Origin: Meloidogyne chitwoodi
Lineage: Eukaryota; Nematoda; Chromadorea; Rhabditida; Meloidogynidae
Direction of reading: 5' to 3'
Length of the DNA: 64,000 bases
NCBI GenBank assembly: GCA_015183035.1
Contig: JACZZP010000002.1
Span: 2,108,001 to 2,172,000 of the forward strand
This document shows, in pieces, positions 43,816 to 56,978 of this stretch. Position 1 is the first letter of the stretch; every line of letters starts with the position of its first letter. The translations under genes and the position numbers were made by a program. The notes under the pieces are model-generated. The model did no database searches. It was not told where the DNA came from and saw only the letters and a list, made by a program, of their open reading frames with translations.

Positions 43816-46473
43816 TTTTTCAATTATATAAACTAAATTATTAATTTAATTTTGTAATTAAGTAATTAAAAATAATATTTATTTATTTATTTATTTACCT
43901 ATTTATTTTTATTAATACATATTATAAGAGGATTAAAGAAAGAGGAAGTTTTTAAGCAGAACTAAAAATAAATAAAATATTTGCACAATTTTAATCGCTA
44001 CCATTTCCTACGAATTTTAGTTAATAAAGGGAAGCTGGATAATTTTAAAATTAGCGTTAGGGGGAAGATTTGAAATTTTGTGATTTTTATGTGGTAAAAA
44101 TAAGGAAAAAACTTAACCAAAAATTTAAATTTACGCTTGGAAAATTAAAAAAAAATATTTTTTTTTTAAATAAATATTTATTAAAACGTATATAGTTAAA
44201 ATAATAATATTTTATAAAATCTTTTTTTTATGACATTCTTAGTATTTCCCTATACAAAAAATGGCAAGCAAAATATTGAAAGAAAAAAATATGCGTATGA
44301 TTCATCACAACTAAAATTTATTTTTTTATTGATTTGTAAAATGTAAAAATGAATAATGACATAAAAAAGTGAGTAAACATTTGTTTTTAATTTTAAAATA
44401 TTTACTAATTTATTTTAAAAATATTTATTAATTATTTACTCGAAGAAAGGACATATACTGATCGAGGAACTTGAGAAATTATAAAAAATTAAATATTTAA
44501 ATAATTTTAAGTTTTATGGTACTATTGAATAGAGCATAAAATTTGTTACAAAATACCAAAAATACAAATTTTTATTTAAAAAATAAAAAAAGTTATAGTC
44601 AAAAAACTGTAAGTTTTTAGAAAATTGTATTTTTTGGAGGTTTTTCTTCTATAACTTTTTTTTTAATTTTTATAAAAATTTTATTTTTTTGTTATTTTGT
44701 AGCAAATTTTCTGCTCTATCCAATGGTACCATAAACAAATAAAATGACTCAAGCATTAATTTATTATATTTAAAAAAGCTGAACTGTCCATACGCCCAAT
44801 ATCGCAAATGTTTTGATATTTACAAATATTTAACAGAAAGAAAATTAAATTTAAATATATTTTAATAAATTATAAAGATCAGATCTCAATTAAATAATTA
44901 TCATATTTATATAAATAATTAATGGAGTCAGTGACATTTAAAAGTAATAAAAGCCTTAAAAACATTTTGAACTTTTTATTAATTAATAATATTAAAATAA
45001 TTTTATAATAATATAAATCTAAATATGTATCGTGAGAAATAGTGATATTTATAATTGTATATAATTCTTTTGTAAAAATAAATAAATAAATAAATTATTT
45101 TTTAATAATAATAATTTTAGTTTAATTTAACAGTTGGGTAACTATAGCGATTTAATAAAATTAATTTTTAAAAAGAATATTTTAATACCTAAAATACAAA
45201 TATATGTACTTCCATTTTTCGTCAATTTATATTTTCCTAAATTATAAAAAAAATTTTATTCCAGTTATTACTTAAATTTATTAAAAATTTTGTTGGAATT
45301 GTTTAAATTTATAACAAGTGGATTTATTAATAAATTTGTATTTTTCTTTGATTTTTTTTTAAATTTCTATTTTTAATTAATTTGTAAAAAAAGAGATTAA
45401 TCTTTAATTAATGTACAATTTATTTTAGATTTTTTTTAATTAAATATTTATTAAAAAAATTTTTTATTTTTTTTCCTTTGCAGCTCCTTTAATTAATTTT
45501 TAATCAGTTCTAAAAATATTTTTTATTAAATTAATAATTTAAAAATTCAACTATACGTATCTTACATTAAGTTATTTCTTAAATTTTATTTTTAAACTTT
45601 TAAAATAATTTTTAAATAATTTTGAGTATTATTTGGATTAATTAGGAAATCCATAAAAAATAAGAAAAAACATTTAATGTTGAATTTTTGAGAAATTATA
45701 TTTTGTTATTTTTTCATTTTTTTTTTAAATTTAGTTTATTCTAATTTTTATTTAACTTGAAATAATTTAATTTTTCTTAATATTAATTTAATTTTATATA
45801 TATTTAATTTTATATATATGTTTCTTTTAAATGTCTATTTAAATTATTAATTTTTTTAAATTAATTATTCAAATATTGCTTGATTTAATTAAAAATCTGG
45901 CAGTCTGTTTTTATTTTTAAATTAAATTATTTAATTTTATAAGATAATTAAATTTAAAAAAATTGTGTTTTATTTAATAAATAATAAAATTTTTAAAATT
46001 GATAAATTAAATAAATTCCGAATTTATTATTTTAATACAATGTTTATATTATTTTCGTTTTATATCTAAACAAAATTCTATAAAATTTCTTACGCTAAAT
46101 AAATTTTAATTTTTTAAAATTTTTTAAAATATAAGTTATGTGTAAATTTCATTTCTCATACAAATTTAATTATTTCGGTAGAAATTTTCAAATCAAAAAT
46201 AAAATCTTTAACTCATTAAAAATTACTAAAAATTTTCTATTTTAAAACTCGTTATTATTATTTATTTATAAGGCAAAAAATTAAATAGGAAAAATTAAAG
46301 TTTCACTATTAATAAATATGTACATACTTAGTTATGTTTCTAATAATTTTCATAAAAAGGGCAGGTGAAGATAAATCCATTTTTTACTTATAACATTTAA
46401 TTCTTTTTGTTGAACATTAAATAAAATTAATTTTTAAATATTAAAAATAAAATATTTAAAGAATAAATATAAA
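43816..46473. other. Long AT-rich spacer
   Basis: Apart from the fold-back repeat at 44512-44736, I see only A/T-rich DNA with no supported gene. The last 150 bp should contain the promoter of receptor 4. Confidence 0.5.
44512..44736. mobile_element. Fold-back MITE-like repeat
   Basis: The inverted arms start TTTATGGTACTATTGAATAG and end with the complementary CTATCCAATGGTACCATAAA. The arms extend about 100 bp each with mismatches. No clear target duplication is visible. Confidence 0.65.
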
Positions 46474-48193
46474 ATGAATCAAACACAATGTATTGCTGCT
46501 GAAGCTTCAGTATTAGATATTGGCTATAATATTGTAAGGGCATTAAATCTTATTTTTGGAATTATTGTTTTAATATTGTTAATAAAAGTTGTTTGGTCAT
46601 ACAAAACAAAAACAATAAAATTACACAAAAATTTAGTTGTAAGTTTAATTTATTTTATAACATCATAAAACAAAACTTTTCCTGAAAACATAAAAATATT
46701 TTCACAAACATTCCGGAAACATTGCAATATTATCACAAACATTCCGGAAACATTGCAATATTATCACAAACATTCCGGAAACATTGCAATATTATCACAA
46801 ACATTCCGGAAACATTAAAATATTTTTACAAACATTCCGGAAACATTAAAATATTTTTACAAACATTCCGGAAACATTAAAATATTTTTACAAACATTCC
46901 GGAAACATTAAAATATTTTTACAAACATTCCGGAAACATTAAAATATTTTTACAAACATTCCGGAAACATTAAAATATTTTTACAAACATTCCGGAAACA
47001 AAAAAAAATAGCATTATTACTGAATATATAATAAAATCAGAGTAAAGTTAAGCAAACATAAAATTATTAATTATTTTAACTAAATTTTTTTTAGATATTA
47101 ATAATCAATTTGTTTTTTCTTTATGTAATTTTTGCATTGTCATTTATTGGAGAAGCTTTTGTTAGTTTTGTAAGTCATTTTAATTTTATTTAATTATAAA
47201 ACCTTAGAAAAGAAAATGTGTTTTAAATAATAAAATAATTTTAAATATTATTTTTAATTTTTTAAACTCATTTTCCCTCAGCTTACACTATTAACATATA
47301 AAAATTCATGTGATTGTTTAATCCAAGTTTGGCTAGTTTATTTAATTAGAATGCCAGCTTATATTTACGTCGCTGGTTCTCCTTTATTTCATTTTGCTAT
47401 AATGATAGAACGTGTTTTGGCTACTATTTTTGTTAAAATCTATGAAAATCAAGGAAAAAAGATTGCTGTTATTAGCACAATTATTGTGGTAAATTAATTA
47501 ATTATTTTTTATTAATTTTTAAAATATTTTTAGTGGTTATTAATATTACTTTTTGGTCTTTATATTTATTTAAGTTCAATAGAAGATGTTAATACATTTA
47601 GCCATCCATTAGTTTATCTTTCACTTGTTAGCATTTACAATTCACATGTGCTTAGCTATGCTCATTATTTTTTCTTAATTTTGGTTATTTGTATTGCTAT
47701 AGCAGATTATTTTTTAATTCATCGAAATGAAAAAATTAAATCAAATTTGTAAGAATTTTAAAATAATAAACATTTAAATTTATTTTACAAATACTAAAGT
47801 TTTAGTTCTGTAACAAGCTACAGCCTAAGCCAGAGTTATCAGGCCAAACAAAATATTCTTGTAATGAAAATTATTTTTCCTCTTGATTTTTCATATACCT
47901 TTGTTTTTGCAATTTTTAATATTTATTCTGGGTTTATTCGTTCAAAACGAGAAGAATATGGCCAACTTATTTATTTAAGATCAATTGATGGCATTTCTTT
48001 GGTATTTAAATTAAAAATATTTTTTTAATTTATTTTTATTAAGCTACTCGTTTTTCATGCTGTCCTAACTTTATTTGTCTACAACTATTTTTTAAAAAGG
48101 CAAAATGATTTAAATAAGAACTTTATTAAAAATAGTGCAAGGAACATTAGTCCTGATATTTATTTTAAAAATTTAAATATTCAATGGAAATAA
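46474..48193 (+). CDS. Sra-superfamily-like chemoreceptor 4 (7TM, six exons)
   Basis: The first exon (MNQTQCIAAEASVLDIGYNI) is nearly identical to those of receptors 5 and 6, so these three are recent duplicates. Later exons show IRMPAYIYVAGSPLFHFAIM, MIERVLATIFVKIYENQGKK, FSHPLVYLSLVSIYNSHVLS, and YQAKQNILVMKIIFPLDFSY, with the end at 48193 after FKNLNIQWK. Intron 1 holds a TTCCGGAA minisatellite. It is likely a chemosensory receptor; the family is inferred from motif order. Confidence 0.73.
46699..47000 (+). repeat. Intronic minisatellite with ACATTCCGGAAACATT core
   Basis: Around ten units of about 31 bp (ACAAACATTCCGGAAACATT plus an AT linker) lie in intron 1 of receptor 4. The same array, in the same sense relative to the gene, is in intron 1 of receptors 5 and 6. 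Confidence 0.88.
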
Positions 48194-48613
48194 ATTTTTA
48201 TTTAATATTTAAATATATTTATTATTTTTAATGTGTTTCTAATAAATTTTATTTTAAAAATTAATTACTATAAACCCACTTTTCTATAAAAAATTCTAAC
48301 ACCATCAGTCCGTGTAGAGACAAAAAACCTTTCAGACAAATCATCCTCATCTCAAAATACATTAAAAAAATATTTTGAAATATTTTGTAGGGTGTTATGT
48401 CTGTAAGGTGTTTAATAAAGTGGGCTCTTACCCGTGACTATCACTTTTCTAAATTTATAATTCACGTGATTATTATTTAAAATTTATTTTAAATATTTCA
48501 AAATTGCACTTTTCTGTCTATACAAAATTGTAAAAAGGAAAAAATTCAAAAAATAATTTTTATCTTTTTTATATAATAAAAATTTAAAAAATTTAAAAGA
48601 AATTATTTAAAAA
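48194..48613. other. Spacer with a weak inverted repeat
   Basis: ACCCACTTT near 48277 and AAAGTGGG near 48418 could form the ends of a small degenerate fold-back element of about 150 bp. No gene is visible. Confidence 0.35.
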
Positions 48614-48949
48614 ATGCAATTAATTTTATTATTTTTAATTTTATTTATTTTTCAATATTTTAACAAAATAAAAAACCAAAATACCGAAAATAAAAAATTA
48701 ATATATGAATTAATGGAAGCTTATGAAATAAATAATAATGAAAAAGAAAGTTTGTATAATGAATTTATTAATATAAATTTTAAAATAATGAAAAATAAAA
48801 ATATTAAACACATTGTTTATGAATTTGAAAATTTTTTAGATGCAAGAAAAAAGAAAGAAATTTTGGAAGATATTTTTCTCAATGAAGGTAAAAAATTGTT
48901 TTTAACGGAATTAATTTCAAGATGCTTTTTTCAAGAAAAAAATATTTAA
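48614..48949 (+). CDS. Small secreted or membrane-tethered helical protein (111 aa)
   Basis: A single-exon ORF begins with a strongly hydrophobic segment (MQLILLFLILFIFQYFNKIK) that could be a signal peptide. The rest is charged and probably helical (ELMEAYEINNNEKESLYNEF; FENFLDARKKKEILEDIF), ending with CFFQEKNI. It has an ATG after an A-rich leader. I recognise no family; in plant-parasitic nematodes such short secreted helical proteins are often lineage-specific. Confidence 0.5.
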   Translation: MQLILLFLILFIFQYFNKIKNQNTENKKLIYELMEAYEINNNEKESLYNEFININFKIMKNKNIKHIVYEFENFLDARKKKEILEDIFLNEGKKLFLTELISRCFFQEKNI

Positions 48950-49534
48950 ATGAAAAAATAAAATTATAAATAAAAATTTCAAAATTCTAAGGGAAGATTT
49001 AGGTATATTCATAAATATTCAGAATTAAGTGTCAGGCTATTGTTGCCAAAAAAACCTTAAACATTAGTAGCACGTTGTTTTCCTAGTCATGAAGCAGGTT
49101 ATGTATTAATTCGACTTTTTATTTTATTTTCCTGAAAACATTCATGTTTATTTTCCTGAAAACATTCAAGTTTATTTTCTTGAAAATTTTTAGTTTATTT
49201 TCCTGAAAAATTCAAGTTTATTTTCCTGAAAATTTTTAGTTTATTTTCCTGAAAATTCAAGTTTATTTTCTTGAAAATTTTTGGTTTATTTTCCTGAAAA
49301 ATTCAAGTTTATTGTCCTGAAAATATTCAAGCTCATTTTCCTGAAAACATTCAAGTTTATTATGAGCTTTAGCGAATTTTCACTTAACTTTCATTTTTTA
49401 TTAAGTATGCATATGTAGTAACAAATATATAACCTATTACAAACATCTTGCATTAAATACTTAGATAATATACCTAATTACTAATTAAATAATAATTAAA
49501 TTTCATAGGTATAACAAATAATTTTGACAAAAAA
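48950..49534. other. Spacer with a TTTTCCTGAAAA tandem repeat
   Basis: From about 49127 to 49360 a degenerate repeat of TTTTCCTGAAAACATTCAAG units occurs, akin to the receptor-intron arrays but outside a gene. The rest is AT-rich. Confidence 0.65.
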
Positions 49535-49960
49535 ATGTTTGAAGAAAAAATAAAAAATAAATTATTTGAAAAAGGATATATTAAAACAACAGAATTTGGT
49601 GTTTCACTCGAAAATTATTTTTATGCAGCAAATAATGTAAAAATAAGAGATAAAATAAGAAAATTAATTATTAGTGGAGAACAAGTTTTACCTTTGGAAA
49701 ATACTAAAGAATTAACAAAAATTTTTAATTTATATATTTATTGTGATCAGAGAGGACTTTTATATTTTTTTAAAAATCAAAATAAATTGGAAAAAGATAT
49801 TGAAAATTTAAATAAAAAAATTGAACAAAATCAATTTAATAAAAATTTAAATAAAAATTATGAATATGGAAGCACAAGCAAAATTTCAGAAATATTTGAA
49901 TTAAATGATAAAAGTGCAGAAAAATCAAATTCTGAATATTCATTTAATAAATGGCTATAG
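49535..49960 (+). CDS. Hypothetical protein (141 aa)
   Basis: A single-exon ORF with ATG reads MFEEKIKNKLFEKGYIKTTE and continues with mixed helix and strand segments (KIRDKIRKLIISGEQVLPLE; LYIYCDQRGLLYFF) and a coiled-coil-like part (KLEKDIENLNKKIEQNQF). No signal peptide or known domain is seen. It is richer in charged residues than chance AT-rich frames, so it is probably real. Confidence 0.45.
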   Translation: MFEEKIKNKLFEKGYIKTTEFGVSLENYFYAANNVKIRDKIRKLIISGEQVLPLENTKELTKIFNLYIYCDQRGLLYFFKNQNKLEKDIENLNKKIEQNQFNKNLNKNYEYGSTSKISEIFELNDKSAEKSNSEYSFNKWL

Positions 49961-50153
49961 AATAGGTGAAAAAACTAGATATTTTGATTGAATAATTTCT
50001 ATACTGAATTTAAAGAGAAATAAAAATTAAATCCTCTAGTTTATTAAATGCGTCCATGGTATAATTGTTACTCTATTTTGCTCAATTGTACCATTGAAAA
50101 ATATAAATTTTTCGTAACTATTACAAGAATAAATTTAAAATAATATTTTTTAA

Positions 50154-51826
50154 TCATTTCCATGCATAATTTAAATTTTTAAAATAAATATCAGCATATA
50201 AATTCAAATTCTTTTTAATAAAATTTTTATTTAAATCATTCTGCTTTTTTAAAAAATAATCATAGACAATTAATGTTATTATTGAATGAAGGGAAAGTAA
50301 CTTAAATTAAAAATTAAATTTTTTTATTTTATTTACCAATATCAAGCCATCAAATGTACGCACGTAATCGAGTATACCAGATTCTTCGCGTTTTGAACGA
50401 ATAAACCACGAAAGAATATTATAAATTGCAAAAACAAAAGAATAAGAAAAATCAAGAGGAAAAATAATTTTCATTACAAGAATATTTTGTTTTGCTTGAT
50501 AACTTTGACTAAGGCTATAATTTGTTACTGAACTAAAACTTAATTTTTAAAATAGTTTAAATGTTTAATTTAAAATTATTACAAATTTGATTTAATTTTT
50601 TTATTCATTCGAATTAAAAAATAATCTGCTATAGCAATAGAAATAACCAAAAATACTGAAAAATAATGCAAGTCAATAAGTATTTGAGCATTATAACTGT
50701 TTGTTAAACTTAAATAAACCATTTGATGGTTAACTATATCAATATCAATTATTGAACTTAAATAAACAAAAAGACCATAAAGTAATATTATTAACCACTA
50801 AAAATATTTTAAAAATTAATAAAAAATAATTAATTAATTTACCACAATAATTGTGCTAATAACTGCAATCTTTTTTCCTTGATTTTCATAAATTTTAACA
50901 AAAATAGTAGCCAAAACACGTTCTATCATTATAGCAAAATGAAATAAAGGAGAAGCAGCAATATAAATATAGGCTGGCATTCTAATTAAATAAACTAACC
51001 AAACTTGTGTTAAACAATCACATGAATTTTTATACGTTAATAAAACAATCTAAAATATTAAAAATGCCATTTTTAATTTTAATTAACTCACAAAATTTCT
51101 AACAGATCCAATTACATAAGAAATTGCAAAAACAGAAGCAAGAGCAAATATATTGCATGTTAATATCTTAATTATTTTTTAATTTTTTTGAAAATATTTT
51201 TATGTTTCCGGAATATTTGTGAAATTATTACAATGTTTCCAGAATATTTTAATGCTTCCGGAATATTTTGAAAATATTGCAATATTTCCGGAATGTTTGT
51301 AAAAATATTTTAATGTTTCCGTAATGTTTGTAAAAATATTTTAATGTTTCCGGAATATTTGTGAAATTATTACAATGTTTCCAGAATATTTTAATGCTTC
51401 CGGAATATTTTGAAAATATTGCAATATTTCCGGAATGTTTGTAAAAATATTTTAATGTTTCCGGAATATTTTGAAAATATTGCAATATTTCCGGAATGTT
51501 TGTAAAAATTGTTTAAAGTTTCCGGAATGTTTGTGAAAATATTGCAATGTTTCTGTAATGTTTGTAAAAATATTGCAATGTTTTCGCAATATTTGTGAAA
51601 ATATTTTAATGTTTTCAGGAAAAGTTTTGTTTATGATGTAATAAAAATAAATTAAACTTACAACTAAATTTTTGTGCAATTTTATTGTTTTTGTTTTGTA
51701 TGACCAAACAACTTTTATTAACAATATTAAAACAATAATTCCAAAAATAAGATGTAATGCCCTTACAATATTATAGCCAATATCTAATACTGAAGCTTCA
51801 GCAGCAATACATTGTGTTTGATTCAT
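50154..51826 (-). CDS. Sra-superfamily-like chemoreceptor 5 (7TM, six exons)
   Basis: The first exon (51826 downward, MNQTQCIAAEASVLDIGYNI) matches receptors 4 and 6 almost perfectly. Further exons show IRMPAYIYIAASPLFHFAIM with the IER...YEN motif at about 50843-51050, NHQMVYLSLTNSYNAQILID at about 50590-50800, YQAKQNILVMKIIFPLDFSY at about 50340-50540, and the end FKNLNYAWK at 50154. AASPLF replaces AGSPLF of the other copies. Intron 1 carries the TTCCGGAA array (51195-51625). Confidence 0.73.
51195..51625 (-). repeat. Intronic TTCCGGAA minisatellite of receptor 5
   Basis: Read on the gene's strand, units run ACAAACATTCCGGAAACATT, as in receptor 4. A higher-order pattern is visible: 51200-51330 resembles 51345-51460. 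Confidence 0.85.
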
Positions 51827-52417
51827 TCTATATTTATTCTTTAAATATTTTTTTATTATAAAAAAATATTCTTAGGTATATTATTTTAATAAAAAAATAA
51901 ATAATTTATTTTTTAATTAATAAAAAATTTCTATTTAATAATTAAATACCTTTAAATATAATTTAATCCTTTTTAAATAAACTATATTTAGAATTGCAAA
52001 ATTTTGTATCTAAATATAAATAATATTTAGTTTATTAAAAAAAAGATAAAATTATTTTTTAAAGTTAGAAGAACATCTATCAAATTTGAATATACCTATC
52101 AATTTAAAAAATTTAAAATATGTTTTGTATTTATCTAATTTTATCAGAGCTTTTAATTATGTATACATACATTTAACATTTTTCTAACAATTATAACTTA
52201 TTTAAGAGAATAAAAAAATATTGATGCGGAAATAAATATTTAGAATAAATTTAATTTTGTTGTTACTATTTTTAATTTATTTTAAATGTCAAAAACGTGG
52301 GAACTATTGCTAAGGCAATGATTAAACTTGTAAAAAATTAAAAAACTAGCGGAAAATTTGAAGTTTGAAAAATATATGAAAGAAAAGACAGCATAGAGAG
52401 GGTTTTATAATTTATAA
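51827..52417. other. AT-rich spacer
   Basis: This is the promoter side of receptor 5 and the 3' side of the first esterase. I see no gene. Confidence 0.5.
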
Positions 52418-55400
52418 TTATTTTTTATTTGCTTCAATAACACTCTTTACAAAATCAATCTTTTTATCCTGTTGTTTATCTGCTAAAGGAATTTCTCCAA
52501 ATGAATTTCCAAGGCCCATAATTGTTTTTTGATTAATAATTTGTTTTGACCATTTAGGTAGTTGACTATTATTAGGATCATAATTATTAACAAAATTAAT
52601 AATATAAGAAGACATTTTGTCAGCTAAATTAAGTTCAGATGAATTCATTTTAATTTGAGGAAACATATAAAGTGTATTTTCAAAATAAGAAATTTCAGCC
52701 CCATGAAAAGTACCAGCTTTATTTTCTGTGTCTATTTTAAAAAAATATATTTAAAAAAAATTAATTAAATTACTTGGAAGGGCATGATTCCACTTGTACT
52801 GGTACAAAGATTTTTTAGCAGTTTTTAGCCAAAGTTGTGCCCATAGATACTGTAAAATATTACTGTGTTCTCTAAGTTCGTTATTTACAACATTTGCTAA
52901 AATGAATAATATTTTTTTAAAATTATTTAAATTATCAGATGAGTAAATTTAAACGAACTATTAATATTCTCGTATGAGAATGTTAACAGGGTAATGATAA
53001 AACACTTGATAATATAATAGATATTTATACAATAATAAAGTTAAATTCTAGTATGCCCATGACTGAATGACCTAAAGATCTGTTAATAACTAAATTATGG
53101 TTACGGAATCGGTAGTTTAGAACTATTCAATTTGTTTAAAATCAAAATTATATTTTTTTTAATATTTTTTAGATTCCTTACTTGCAGATATATCATCAGT
53201 TGCAGGGTAAAGTTGGAAATACTCATCTGCAAGCTGTCCAAAAGTAATTGTAGCATTTTGTTTATATTGTTCTAAAGTGAATTTATTAGATGGTGAAGCA
53301 CCAAATTCATCTTGATTTAGTCCTTTAATTTAATTTTATTAAAGTTAAAAAAATAAAATACCCATTAACATATAAACTTGATTTTGTAGTCCTTGTTCTA
53401 TTGTTTGTTTAATTGGACGTTCAATAACATAACCATCTAGAACTGGATGCCATAAAAATCCTTGAGTTTTGAGCCATTTCCTTTCAAACTAAGAAAAAAA
53501 TTTTTGATTATTCGAAACAAATGTTCTCATGACCTAAAAATGACAAAAAAGACTGCCGGTCAACATTTCCAAATATTGAATCTAAACTAATTGAAAAACT
53601 AAATAAATTGTTTTGTAATCTGTTTAGTTTGTTTCTTATCTTCTTACAAAAATCAGAATTTCTGGAATATCAGAACATGTTTAAAACATCTTCGGTCATT
53701 TCTGTTACATGACCGAAAAACAACAAACTAAAAATGTTTGTAAAATGTTTTAAACATGTTCCCAATGTACAGAAATTCTGATTTTTTATAACGAAATAAC
53801 GAACAGTCTAAACAAGCTAATAAAACAAATTATTTTGTTTGTTTATTAGTTTTGATCCAATGTTTGGCAATGTCGTCGGCAGAAAAATTACGTCTTTCCG
53901 CCTATAAGAGAAAAATAGGTTTTTTTTGATGGAATAACTTTTTAAATTTTGATTTTTTTGTATATAAATGTATATCCATTCGATAGCTTTTTGAAAGGGC
54001 TATCGAATTTATATAAACGTTTTTTGAAAAAGTTTTAAAATTGTTGAAAAAATGTCAAAAAACGTGTTTTTTTACAAGAGAAAAAGGGCAGTAGTTGCGG
54101 TTTTTGAACCACAACTTTTTTGTGGATAAAGGTACAGAGTTGGTCCCAGCGGTAGGGCACACCTTCAGACCTTGGGCTATCTAATGGTATAAAAATTGTT
54201 AGGATAGGATAAAGATAAAAGGTAGATCTCCTCTGCAAGGGAATTCAAAAATTGAGATTTATGAGATGGGAGGCAAAGTCAAAAGCAAGTTTATTTTAAA
54301 TTGGGTAAGATGAGGTGTTGTGTAGTGGTAGTGTGCGTGATTTGCTAATTTGAGTGCGGGTTCGAACTTGAAGGTTGAAAATATTTTTAAAAATGTTTCA
54401 AGAAAGGCCATCTATTCGCAAGACATTTTCTATAATTAGTGTTACAAGCGCGAAGCGGTTTCGGAATAAAGATTCGTAAAAAGATAATTCTCCAATCTTT
54501 GTATGTATTCCACTAGTTTCTGTAAGAATAAACATTGATCGGAACATGTCTACTTTTGGTGAATACCTAATTTATTCGCACCAAAATATTTCTCACAAAA
54601 ATAAAATATTTTCTTGCTTATAAATGGTGTATTTACCCAAACTAGAAAAGTTTTATTATTTTATAATAAATATACAACATACAATTTTATCAATAGAGAT
54701 ATCACGTAATTGTTTTGCTGTAGCATCATTGCCTATAACTGAGGAGAGATGAAATGTACCAACTTTTTCTGCTTCTTTTATAGAATAAATATCAGTCCAA
54801 TTTCTATCTTTTTGAGGATCACCAGGATAAAAAATACCTCCACTTTCACAAATTATAGCATTAAAAAGATTAGAAGCTAAAGGGGAATTAGCTAACATAT
54901 ATGTAGATATTGCACCTTTAGAGATAGTTAAAATAAAATTAATTTTTAAAAATAATAAAAATATACCAGCAGAATGTCCTCCAACAGTAATACGTTCTGG
55001 ATCTCCTCCAAAATTTATAATATTATTTTTGACCCATTTAATCGCAAATAATTGATCTAAAAGTCCATAATTTCCATGTATTTTTGGATTTTCTTTTGAC
55101 AATGCTGGATGTGCCAAAAATCCAAGTGGTCCAAGTCGATAATTAATTGAAACATAAATTATTCCTTTATTTGCCAATCCTTCTCCATCGGTCAACTCAG
55201 CAAAACCAATACTAAAAGCACCACCATGTATATAAATTAATACTGCACTGAGATTATTATTATTTGTTTTTCCAATATTAGATGATACTTAAATGTTATT
55301 TTTTGTTCAAAAATTAAATTGAAAATTATTAATTATATTTGGCTTTTCAGTTATTGGAGACTTTTTTATTATGTTACTAAATACTCTACATAATTCTAAA

Positions 55401-56076
55401 GACACTGCGAAATTAATTAACAGATAATTATTTAAGATTAATCTTAAAAGAGAAAGAGAGAGATAGACCTGGTAGTTCAGTGGTTAAATCTCAGATTATT
55501 GTGTGGGCGCTTCATGAGGTAAAAATATTGATACCTACAAGGAGACGAAAATTTACTCAACTTTTAATTTAATAGAAAGGATGGTAAAAAGTATACACAT
55601 AAAATAAATATCTTAATTTATTTAAAATTTTATAAATTTTATTTTACTTACAAGTAAAAATATTTAAGAAAAGACAATCCTCTGATCCAATAAATAGACC
55701 TAATTCAGTATAATCAGTCTGAGCACATTTAGGACCATAATTTGTTGCGTTCAAAATACCTTCCCAATTTAATGCTGGTTGGGGCTCTTTCCATCTTAAA
55801 TTACCTACAGGAGGAGCAGCATAAGGAATACCTTAATTAATAAATATTAATTAAATTAATTATTTTATTACCCTTAAAAAATAAAACATTTGGATATTGT
55901 TTTCCTTTTGCTCCACTAACATAACCATTTTCTGTATATACAATAAACTCAGAAGATTCTGAAATGTTTTGTTTGTCTGGTTTTCGTTTATTACATTTTA
56001 TTGCTAAATTGAATAAATCACTAAAAATAGTGAAGATAATAATAACAAAAAGGATTGAATTAATTAAAGAAAACAT
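52418..56076 (-). CDS. Type-B carboxylesterase 1 (multi-exon)
   Basis: The gene starts at 56076 with a signal or anchor segment (INSILFVIIIFTIFSDLF). It then shows the family landmarks: NVLFFKG-IPYAAPPVGNLRW, SEDCLFLNIFT, oxyanion-hole IHGGAF, LGPLGFLAHPAL, GNYGLLDQLFAIKWVKNNI, FGGDPERITVGGHSAG with the nucleophile Ser, LNQDEFG for the acidic residue, and TFHGAEISYF for the catalytic His. All triad positions seem present. The nucleophile elbow is GGHSAG rather than the usual GESAG. Such alpha/beta hydrolases cleave carboxylic esters, in gut or as secreted enzymes. The intron between about 53490 and 54680 is unusually large and holds mobile-element-like DNA. It is a tandem paralogue of 56979-59675. 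Confidence 0.85.
53564..53870. mobile_element. Fold-back element in the esterase intron
   Basis: Two diverged inverted arms share AATCAGAATTTCTG, GAACATGTTTAAAACAT and TTTTCGGTCAT-like blocks and span about 300 bp. No transposase is seen. Target duplication is not clear. Confidence 0.6.
54304..54376 (+). repeat. tRNA-like sequence, possible SINE head
   Basis: The stretch contains a box-A-like TGTAGTGGTAGTGTGCG and, 26 nt on, a box-B-like GCGGGTTCGAAC, the internal promoter signals of RNA polymerase III. No good acceptor stem is visible, so it is better seen as a tRNA-derived SINE or pseudogene than a working tRNA. It lies antisense in an esterase intron. Confidence 0.45.
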
Positions 56077-56978
56077 TTCTTCAAAGTAAAAATATTAAAA
56101 ATCAAATAACTAAAATTAAAATAAATATAAAATTAAAATATTTAATAAAATAAATAAAACAGTGAATTTTATTTAATAAATATCTAAAAAATAAGTCACG
56201 AGAAATATAAAAATAAGTAAATATTTAATAAATAAAAAAATTATTTAATAAATTAAATAATATATTAGAGATTAAATATATTTAAATATCAAATTTTATT
56301 TTATTTATAATATTTTAATTTTTTGCCAGCAAATATATTAATTTTTTAGTTAATAAATTCTATTAAATTAAAAAAAAAGTTAGTTTAGCTTAGAAAAAAA
56401 TCTAAAACTGAAAAATAATTTTAGTTAACATAAAATTTAATTTTATTTTGAATTAATTTTTTATTTTTTATTAAATAGGTATAAATTAATTAAAATATTA
56501 ATCAATTATTAGATTTATTATTAAATTAAATTGCAGTAATTAACTTAAATTTTATTTTAAAATAAAATATTTCTAAATTTATTCAATTAATTTTATTAAA
56601 AAAAACTTAATGGTCCCGAGGTAATCCAAAGCTTTAGGGTCACATACGAGTGAAGGAGAGGGGAGAGGTGTTATTTGGATTAACCCTGGTAGGACCTTCT
56701 GGTTGATCATACCCTTTTAGCATACTAAACACATAAATTTAACAAAATTTTATTTATTTCAATTTTAAATAATTCTTAGTTATGTGTAAGGAAAATAGTA
56801 TGAATCTGTTAAATAATAGGACATTCAACGATAAAAATAATAAAATAATTAAAAGGTATATTAAAGAGGCAGAGTTAATAAACTGATCAGACTTAAATTA
56901 TCATTAAATAAATTTAAATTAATTTTTTAAATTAATAATTATTTAAATATTAAAAAAATAAATTTAACACTTTTTTCT
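56077..56978. other. Spacer between esterase paralogues
   Basis: The stretch is AT-rich except for about 56609-56697, where GGTCC...TAATCCAAA and TTTGGATTA...GGACC form an inverted pair around a purine-rich core, perhaps a small fold-back insertion. I see no gene. Confidence 0.45.

Noticed and set aside
46699..47000. Regular repeats resembling a CRISPR array
   Set aside because: The spacers are AT linkers nearly identical from unit to unit, there are no cas genes, and the setting is a eukaryotic intron.
54035..54238. Minus-strand open frame in the esterase intron
   Set aside because: It lies in repeat-like intron DNA and has no recognised domain.
54304..54376. A working tRNA gene
   Set aside because: Box-like motifs are present, but I cannot form an acceptor stem or a normal D arm.
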